A program made the position numbers and the translations under genes. Shown here in pieces: positions 56,761-64,000 of a DNA stretch of 64,000 nucleotides. Within the stretch, counting starts at the first letter, position 1. Each line of letters begins with the position of its first letter. This DNA is from Ophioderma brevispina (taxonomy: Eukaryota; Echinodermata; Ophiuroidea; Amphilepidida; Ophiodermatidae): assembly GCA_023653785.1 (NCBI GenBank), contig JAMKCH010084987.1:1-64000 (forward strand). Direction: 5' to 3'. The notes beneath the pieces are model-generated. The model was not told the origin of the DNA, did no database searches, and saw only the letters and a program-made list of their open reading frames with translations.

Positions 56761-58038
56761 CCGACCAACATGCCTGGCTCCCCAATATAATACAATGTAT
56801 AACCATCTCCATTTGATCTCATGCAAAACTACCCTTTCTCACTCCCCTGATCTTGTCTTGTGAAACCATTTTTTTTTTTGTGTATGTGTGTCTGCCACAG
56901 CTGTTTGAGCGTCTCATTTATTATACAAAACCAGAATAAAACACCAATCAACGGCGACACACTTTTGACACCTAATATACTTAGTATGAATGCACTACTT
57001 CATCTATGTAAATTTTACAAAATTCTTTTGCCGGCAATGGTGATTTTGTGAAAAATCTAGTTTAACACATCTCTCTATGGAGAACGGGGGTAGGACCTCC
57101 AACCTAACAGCACAGCAAATTCAAAACGCATCAACTCCGGGTGGCAAGTCTGTTAAAGACTTAAAGGGAGGAGGGCGCTCTTAAGCATATCGAACGGTTA
57201 CACAACGACTTGACTAAAGACTAGGCCTGCCTGGTCACGAATATTTAATCTAAACAACCGTTATTGAATACACTATTTTGCACGGGGTTTCCACTAACCC
57301 CGACGGAATTTTTGAAGTCAATAATTGTTCTTAATTTATCATGATTTACTAAGATCTTTTGAACAAGGTTTTAAGAATGATTTTTTAATGTCACTGGGAA
57401 CGGAGACTGCCATAGTAATGCACATAGCAGTTCCCCAAATACCGTTTGGAAATCACAGATGCCAAACCGAGCAGATCATGTCCTACCCCCCTAACATTAG
57501 GCACACATATTATACATATTATAATATTATACAAAATAATAAACTTTGTAGGCCTATTGCATGATTCCCACAATGGATTTTTCTGATTTTTGCAGAGGTA
57601 ATAGATATCTCTGTGTGTTCCTACTATATCATTGTCAAAATTGTGTTGCTCATTCTTGAAATTGCTCCTAGAATAAAAGAGACAGTTTGCATGGGGCCAA
57701 ACAACTGTGCTGCCTAACATGTTGACTTCAACACTGGGTAGGACAGAAGTCAGTCAAAAATAAATGTTTCAAATACTTTTTTTTTCTTGGAAAGGGGCAG
57801 GCACCTTAAAAACTGTAGACAATTCAAAAGTACTTTAATAGCTTTCACTGGAATTAATAAGTTGTTCAGAAAATGGCTCATCAATCCGATATTTTGCAAC
57901 CATTTAAATAATGCCCTCAAATTTGCCTTTGTAGATCTAATAATTTGGTTTAGAAGTCAAAAAGGGAGGAGAGACTTGACCTATTGACCCTACAATGCAC
58001 CCTATGAACAAACTGTGAACACCTATATGAACCTTGGG
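56761..58038. other. No gene recognised
   Basis: AT-rich DNA. The frames at 57325-57564 (+) and 57391-57720 (-) overlap each other and show no domain. No strong repeat. Confidence 0.3.
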
Positions 58039-58269
58039 TCATGGGTTCTTTTGGCCAATTCTTGTTGCAATCAGACCAGCAGTTGGCATTAAGTAGCAAT
58101 TTAAAGCAGGGACAAAAGTAAGAAGTTGGGAAATACGAGAAGCTACAGTAAATAATGCGGCCTTCCCCGCATGATATAATGCATGAATCTCGGGATATAT
58201 TGACCTAGTGATTGGGGAAGTAACACTCACACCATTAAATCCGAACGCTGATAATCCTTGTATCGACAT
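58039..58269 (-). CDS. Small open frame, 76 codons, unidentified; possible exon
   Basis: ATG with A at -3 opens MSIQGLSAFGFNG, at which point a GTGAGT donor-like sequence occurs (GGT|GTGAGTG). If unspliced, the frame continues VSVTSPITRSIYPEIHALYH and later LLTFVPALNCYLMPTAGLIA to a TGA. The amino-acid composition is more balanced than neighbouring random frames, and a hydrophobic stretch covers about residues 38-68. No family is recognised and it has no conserved neighbours. It could be a first exon, a small protein or chance. Confidence 0.25.
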   Translation of the reverse strand: MSIQGLSAFGFNGVSVTSPITRSIYPEIHALYHAGKAALFTVASRISQLLTFVPALNCYLMPTAGLIATRIGQKNP

Positions 58270-58562
58270 ACTCTGATGTGATCAGAAATGTCCGTAGTTT
58301 GAAATAAATTTGACAAATTAGGCAGCAAATAATTGCATTGTCTGAAATTCATTAAATTTGAGAAAAGGTCTTTGATTCTGATAGATTAAGAATTTCAATG
58401 ATGGTACGCACAATACACGCTAATTACACTGTTTTTCTTTGAAAAGAACAGTATGGTAATACAGTCAGTGCGTCACGCCTGTTCAGGTTGAAAATGGTAA
58501 TCTGAAAATGTTTAGAAATATTTTTAATATATTTTTGTTTCGGCGGAATATTTGACTCAACC

Positions 58563-58873
58563 ATGGGCGGATTTTAGAGGGGGGGGGGCGCAACCCGGGC
58601 GCGCGCCCCCTCTAATTTTTTTGCAGAGCACAGGGCGCCGGTTGGCATAGAGCGCCGGGCCGCCCTGTAAATCTACAAAACAAATGCTTTTTACTTCACA
58701 GGGCGCCTTGTAGATTTCTAAGAATTACGGTGCAGGGCGTTGGGCGCCGTCTAGATCAAGCTTTGTGGCACCCCCCGCGTTCGTCATATTTTCCGCCCCG
58801 CTCTTCGGAATTTCGAACCAACCGACCCGGAAAAATTTGGCTCCCCTCTATTTAGAAATCCGGATCCGCCCTG
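58563..58873. mobile_element. GC-rich MITE with GGGCGGATTT/AAATCCGGATCCGCCC ends
   Basis: ATGGGCGGATTTTAGAGGGG at the left is mirrored by CTATTTAGAAATCCGGATCC and GCCC at the right. The interior is much GC-richer than its surroundings, with repeated GGGCGCCG (for example CAGGGCGCCGG and GAGCGCCGGGC) and CGCGCGCC near 58600. Non-coding. Confidence 0.65.
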
Positions 58874-60302
58874 CAAGCTGTATGTTTTAAATTAGAACGT
58901 GATTATCGAAACACAGACAAAACCTGTATCATCACACCTCTACATAATTTTCAATAAACATTTTCCTGATTCATGTAATAATGGTCTACATGGCTGGAAA
59001 TGACAAACTGACCTTGAACCAGGCCCTTCCTAGGGACTATTATAAAAATAATTGCTTAGTGTAAAAAATGCAGGTCCTCAATTTTTCATTTCAAGCTTAA
59101 ATTTGAGGATTTTGTATTTTTCTGGTACTAAATTTACTGGTTTCTCTTTAAAAGAACTGATTCCCAACACAAACAAAAGGAGATTTTGAAATATAAATTT
59201 GTGTGTGTGTGTAGAAAAAAATCGTCACCTTGACTAAAGATAGTACCTAAAATGCTTAATTCCAAAGTTCGATGAATCAGATTTTTCACACAGGGATTAT
59301 TGGACTGCAATATGAAACGTGAACGAATCAACGTTTTTATGTATAATGCAAAAACGTGATTCGTCGAATATTTAGTGCGCCCTCATCAGCAAATCTGATC
59401 CGCCTTTATAATTAGCACACAGACACAACACTACACCGTAGCAACAAAATGGCAGCACATGTATGTTTTGCTGTATGCTGTATAATTCATAGAAATGTTA
59501 GAGTTTGTAGTTGCCCAGCCAACACAATTCCACCTTAGAAAAGGCTTGAGATCACCCGCAATTGAAATTTCTAGATTTGCAATTTCCCAATTCTAGATTT
59601 CAATTCGGAACAGTACGCAAGTCACTTTCAGGCAATTAAAAAAAAGGCCCACTTTAAACAACTTGGCTTACTCTAAAATTAACACACTTACTAGTTTACT
59701 CTCAATTATTGCTCACATTCAGTCAATTTAAAATGAGGTTACATTAGGAGGCTATCTATTTTTCCAGCCTTGCATGTTATCATGGCCTCACTTGCAGTGT
59801 TGTAAAATGTCACATACATGTTATGTATGTCTAACTCATTGACGCATTCTAGTCAAAGGGTTTGGTAGACTGCCATTAATATCACTTTGAGGTGGTGTTT
59901 CACAATTTCTCGGATAAAAAAATTGCACATAACATGTAACCAAAGCTTAATCAATAGCACACATGCCACCCAGCAAGCACACCTAGTTTAACAATACACT
60001 AATTTGGAAACAACCACTTTTGGATACCTCACTTGTAGAATGATTCAGCATTAGGTCATCCCTTGGAGAGATGGTGGATGTCAGTGGCGGCCATCTTTCC
60101 TTCATCCCCGTCCACTCTCACCATCTGGCGGTATCTATGTCGGTTGTAACTTTTGCGGTGGGTAAAAAAAAGTGCAGTTTACGTGCCCAAGTCCTATATA
60201 TAAAAAGAAAAAAACCTTACAATTTTTCTGAGTGCTTTTTTGGTAAAATTTACCTCGTGATCAATGATCGTCTCTCAATATCAAAATTAATTTGTTGGTG
60301 GC
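58874..60302. other. No gene supported
   Basis: AT-rich DNA. On the minus strand near 60080-60100 AAGATGGCCGCCACTGACAT resembles a start codon with a YY1-like AAGATGGC motif, but the frame closes after 12 codons without an obvious donor. The 83-codon plus frame at 60071-60322 has no recognised features. Confidence 0.3.
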
Positions 60303-60480
60303 GAGTGGGGAGTTTCTCGTAACCTGACCCTCCACACTTTTTCCTGACATTAGGAATTCAGAAACCCTTCATGGAATAAACCACATGTTTTATTCTGTGA
60401 AGGTTCCCCAATTCCTAGTGTGGCCAGCAAAAAGTGTGTGTCAGAGACACGAGTCAGGGTACAGAAACTCCCTGGTGAGG
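60303..60480. mobile_element. 178 bp palindromic MITE
   Basis: GAGTGGGGAGTTTCTCGTAA and CCTGACCCTCC at the left are mirrored by GAGTCAGGGTACAGAAACTC and CCTGGTGAG at the right; ATTAGGAATTC pairs with AATTCCTAGTG and CATGGAATAAA with TTTATTCTGTG near the centre. Non-coding. Confidence 0.7.
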
Positions 60481-61330
60481 TGGTATTGGCGATGGTGTAA
60501 ATTTCTGTGATATGTGCCTAATGGTGTTTCGTTACTTTCAAAAAGGAGAGTCCTCTCCCAGTTACAAAATTCGATCTTATTTTAACTTTGCATGGATGCA
60601 GCGAGAGAATGTAATCATTTTGAGATTTTAAGCTCCACTTGTCAAAATCCAGTGCAATGTTCAATACCACACACAGTTTAGATGAATGATAGTAAAAACA
60701 AATGTTCAAGAGAAAAATTATGGAAATGGTATCAATAAGGGCATTTCTGAATTCCAGTTAAAAGCTCATTCACAACTTTTTTTGAGCTGGTCCCCGACTT
60801 GCGGTTTTTTGTGTTATGGGCAAATGCGCGTTTTTCCCACGGTCCCCATAGGCCACCGTGCTATAATTTGTGTCCGTTTCGGACGAAAATACAAAATTGC
60901 GAATTTCTTACACACATCACCGAATTTTCACGTAACTTTGGCACACATGGATTACTAATGTTAACAATTCATATGATATGAAAATCTCACACTTTTTTTA
61001 GGTAAGTCGGGGGGACGAGGCTGTGGCTAACGAAATGCCCCTTTAAAAGGAAAAGTGAATTGCGTCCATTTCAGTCGCTTCTAGAGGTATTATGGCACAA
61101 ATTCGGGTTATTGTATGTGCATTTTTTGATATAAACTTGGTATAGGAAGGCACTATTTTCTATGCAGTATTTTTAATCAATTACATGAGCTCATCCCTGA
61201 ATGCAAACGAAGTGTATTTGGGGGATTTCAGCAGTCCATCAAGCAGTACATATCACTACATGGTGTGGGAATTATAGCAGGTTTGATGATTTTGTGCCCG
61301 GGGGGCCACTTGTATTCAAAGGTGGATATG
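60481..61330. other. No gene recognised
   Basis: AT-rich DNA; overlapping frames at 60686-60981 have no recognised features. Confidence 0.3.
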
Positions 61331-61334
61331 ATGC

Positions 61335-61790
61335 GTGAACAAGAAAACGCGTAAAAAGGGTATCTTTTTTCCAACAGGCGATGTATGTGTGTACATCGAT
61401 TAGGGTGTCAAAAACAGCAAAATATGGAAAAAAAGGGTATGTTTTTTCGAAACCCTGAAAGGTGATGTAGTGCAGATCAAAGTATCAAAAATATTGTAAT
61501 GTTGAAGTTAAGCAACATGAGCAAAAGCCAAATAATAAAGGTATATTATCAGCACAATGTATTACTTACTTGTTTAGGGTGGCAAAACTGACAAAAAAAC
61601 TTGTTTATGGTAGCAAAAACAGACAGAAATGCTTCTTGAGGGTATGTTTTTTAGTCGGTGGAAATACTTGTTTAGGGTGCATTTCAGAACTCGGAAGTCC
61701 ATGTTCATGCATCATATCCACCTTTGAATACAACTGCGGGGATTTTGTATTGGGCTGTGTCTCAGAAACATATAAGGACATTGGTTAGGA
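61335..61790 (+). repeat. Third relative of the 19.07-20.75 kb repeat family
   Basis: GAACAAGAAAACGCGTAAAA, ACATCGATTAGGGTGT, ATTACTTACTTGTTTAGGGT, TTTTTTAGTCGGTGGAAATAC, GTCCATGTTCATGCATCATA and TCCACCTTTGAATACAA correspond in order to the start of the large tandem duplication at 19.07-20.65 kb, but the intervening ~1 kb (including the pyrimidine block) is absent. This suggests the shorter ancestral form of the repeat. Confidence 0.6.
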
Positions 61791-61799
61791 CAGAGGTTA

Positions 61800-62029
61800 G
61801 GTGGTGCCATGTATTAGGATAGCTCTCAATTTATCTCTCGAGTCAGTGGCTCTTGAAATGGTTCTTCAGGTGACAGAGCCACTGACCAAAGACTTGGCTT
61901 AATAATATGATTGATGGGAATTTCTGCCAAAAGGCAGCTATTGCACTTATGACCTTGCACTCACCTGACGATTTGTTTTAGCAGTTCTCCTTTAAAAGGT
62001 GCAACGAGATATATCACATAACAAGTGTC
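61800..62029. repeat. Short inverted pair CAGTGGCTCT / AGAGCCACTG
   Basis: GAGTCAGTGGCTCTTGAA near 61840 pairs with GACAGAGCCACTGACCAAAG near 61872, a compact hairpin. Otherwise nothing recognised. Confidence 0.45.
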
Positions 62030-62320
62030 CCTAAAGTAAAAATGTGAAAATTCTGGTTTTGCACTGGTGTAAAGCTTTCTATCTAAAACATCCCTACCTG
62101 AAAGGATACACTGAGAATTACTTCTTTGGTGCCAAAATTGTGAAATATCTAATTTCCTATACAATGTAGGAGCAAATAGGATATTCAGCCTGTTTCATAT
62201 TGAAATATTAATCACCTTTTGTTTTCACTTTTCAGACATTTCTGTACCAAAATCCAAACTAAGAAATCCTTTGAATGTCTAATCTATATGAAATCACTAC
62301 ATATGACACCTTACATGGAT
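62030..62320 (+). repeat. Dispersed repeat, paired with 16900-17230
   Basis: Direct copy of the 16.9-17.2 kb repeat: AAAATTCTGGTTTTGCACTG, TAGGAGCAAATAGG and AATCACCTTTTGTTTTCACT occur in the same order. Confidence 0.6.
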
Positions 62321-62764
62321 GCCTCAAAATCTCTCATTACACCTTTACTCCATTGACATTAATCAGGCATCAGTGTGCACACACCTGTCCGAGCACCATA
62401 TTCTGCAAACAAGTAGAACTCAGAATTATGTGGTACGTAACTATGTTCCCACTGATCCAACAAGACCCCTAGATGAACTCTGACCTCCCATGTGTTGATG
62501 CAGGTCCAAAGCTCCACTCACTCCAAAATGTCCTTGAAATCCATTTAGTGTATAGACCTAAAATGACTAAAAATGACCACTAGATGACCTTTGACCTCAC
62601 ATCTGCTGTGGTCACATTTGCTACTACCCAAGGGTCATTGTGTGCAAAAACCACTAAATCCATACATGTGGATCCAACCCAAGTATGTGCAGGGTCAACA
62701 TGGGTTAACATTTTTGCACATTCTCCAGACATACATACACTGCTCATTATACTCCTTCTGAAAA
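62321..62764. other. No gene recognised
   Basis: Mixed DNA. The two 80-codon frames at 62580-62826 are exact opposites of each other; neither has a domain I recognise. Confidence 0.3.
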
Positions 62765-63590
62765 ATTTTAGTGAGGAACAAAACCCCGACCCCCAAAAAA
62801 ACCTTCGAACTAGTGCAGTCAATTAGGCACTCCCTTTAAAACTGAACTGTCAAATTGAGGCAGTGCATAACCGAGGATGCAGCTTCCCATGGTGGGGAAT
62901 CTTGTATTCCTCCTCTTGACCCCCCCTGAAAAATAGTGATTTTATTAGTCACCCCCCCTTCGAAATATTTTGTGGGGGACAATAAAACCGACCCCCCCAA
63001 AAAAACCCTTGACTACCAAATGTATTAGTCAGTCAATAGGCAACTCCCTTTTTCAAAACTGAAAACTGTCAACCTTGAGCAGTGGCATAACCAGAGGAGG
63101 CCAGCTTTCCCTGTGGGGAATCTGGATCCTCCCTCTTCCCCCCCCTGAAAAATTATGATTTTCTAGTCACCTTCCGAATACTTTTAGTGGGGCAAAACCG
63201 ACCCCCCCCCCAAAAAAAAAAACCTTAGACCTACAAAAGATATTAGTGCAGTCACTTAGGCACTCCCTTTCAAACCTGAATGTCAACCTTGAGGCAGGGC
63301 ATAAACCAGCGGAGGCAGCTTCCCCTTGTGGGGAATCTGTATCCTCTCTTGCCCCCCCCCCCTGAAAAAGTAGGATTTTAATAGTCACTTCCGAAATACT
63401 TTTAGTGGGGACATAACCCGACCCCCCCAAAAAACAAAAACTTAGACCGACAAAATGATTAGTGCCAGTCAATTCAGGCATCCCTTCAAACTGAACTGTC
63501 GACATTGAGGGGCCAGTGGCATAACCAGAGGAGCAGTTCCCCTGTGGAGCATCTTGTGTCCCCTATTGCCCCTCCCTGAAAAATTAGGGA
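62765..63590 (+). repeat. Tandem array, four ~200 bp units ending in a MITE terminus
   Basis: Units begin near 62765, 62960, 63172 and 63389, each carrying CCGACCCCCCCAAAAAA, a TTAGTGCAGTCA-type stretch, GGCACTCCCTTT, ACTGAACTGTC, GAGGCAGTGGCATAACCAGA (variants), TGTGGGGAATCT and CCCCCCTGAAAAA. C-run lengths vary between units. The last unit runs into the MITE at 63513-63949, so the array is made of multiplied left ends of that element. Confidence 0.75.
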
Positions 63591-63949
63591 TTATCTGCAC
63601 ATTACACTCAATTGCAGTGAAAACAACATAGGCTAATACTCCAGGGAATGTAGCTACAGTGGGCAGTGGTGGGCGGCAGAGCCCACGACTCAGCTTCAGA
63701 GCCCACAACTAAACACCAATTTTCACCACTCAGAGCAAAAAATGCCAAACAGTTACATTTTAATCATTTATGCAAATATTGCAATTTAGGATAACGTTAT
63801 TTAAAACTATATCAATATTTTCAGCAAATAAACACCTACCAATAAAAATGTGCTAGCTAAAACTGATTATACTATAATAACAAATTTATGCTGGCCCCCT
63901 AAAAATATGTGCCCTTTGCCCCCTTGGGAAAAAGCTGGTTACGCCACTC
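63513..63949. mobile_element. MITE with AGTGGCATAACCAG ends
   Basis: CAGTGGCATAACCAGAGGAG (63514 on) is mirrored by AGCTGGTTACGCCACTC (63933-63949). This AGTGGCGTAACCAG terminus is widespread among small DNA transposons. The interior is AT-rich with CCCCCT and CCCCCTTGGG near the right end. No transposase. Confidence 0.7.
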
Positions 63950-64000
63950 TTTGAGGTAAAAATACTCACATGATACACAGTCCCTCCGCCACTTCGTCTC
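63950..64000. other. Window edge, nothing recognised
   Basis: Too short to interpret. Confidence 0.3.

Noticed and set aside
62580..62826. Pair of 80-codon frames on opposite strands
   Set aside because: They are exact antisense partners in repeat-bordering DNA, with no recognisable protein features on either strand.

Overview
This is a repeat-saturated stretch of an animal nuclear genome, most probably a marine invertebrate and possibly an echinoderm or hemichordate. The evidence is AT-rich DNA with no bacterial-style gene packing, short spliced exons, broken non-LTR retrotransposons of types common in such genomes, tRNA-like SINE heads, and at least fifteen small inverted-repeat DNA elements. 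The taxon is an inference and no single sequence proves it. Nearly all long open frames are accidental; the longest (204 codons, near 19.3-19.9 kb) is open only because its strand is almost pure pyrimidine.

Layout. 0.6-6.8 kb is a giant inverted-repeat (foldback) structure whose arms are made of about three tandem ~375 bp subunits each; one left-arm subunit is split by a 1,357 bp TA-flanked insertion. 8.0-8.8 kb is a composite of inverted arms and 33 bp repeats. 12.2-13.7 kb is a retrotransposon C-terminus split by a ~0.95 kb foldback element. 15-17 kb holds several small palindromic elements. 19.3-24.4 kb is a head-to-tail duplication of a ~2-3 kb segment that carries a minus-strand retrotransposon tail in each copy, with a polypyrimidine block in one copy only. 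25.2-27.05 kb is a 1.9 kb element with 17 bp terminal inverted repeats. 27.5-31.6 kb is a dense run of miniature inverted-repeat elements, including a hAT-like one with its target duplication.

The best candidate cellular gene lies at about 33.0-34.6 kb on the minus strand: four exon blocks forming the C-terminus of a protein I cannot name. The 3' end of its last exon is tandemly duplicated (280 bp unit). Weaker isolated exon candidates lie at 25.5, 39.8 (+), 40.2 (-) and 58.0-58.3 kb (-). 37.5-38.2 kb is an element full of AGGTCA half-sites. 42.8-44.5 kb is the most complete retrotransposon, a decayed CR1/L2-like reverse transcriptase. Two tRNA-like sequences follow at 44.75 and 45.8 kb. The rest is repeats (a 46.1/51.5 kb duplication, a 55.9-56.8 kb foldback, a 62.8-63.9 kb amplified element end) separated by AT-rich DNA without recognisable genes.

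Caveat: duplicated copies in several places differ mainly by one- or two-base indels, and the exon and retrotransposon frames need single-base shifts to join. This looks like incompletely polished long-read assembly, so some frameshifts may not be biological. All family assignments come from reading the sequence; no search was run.
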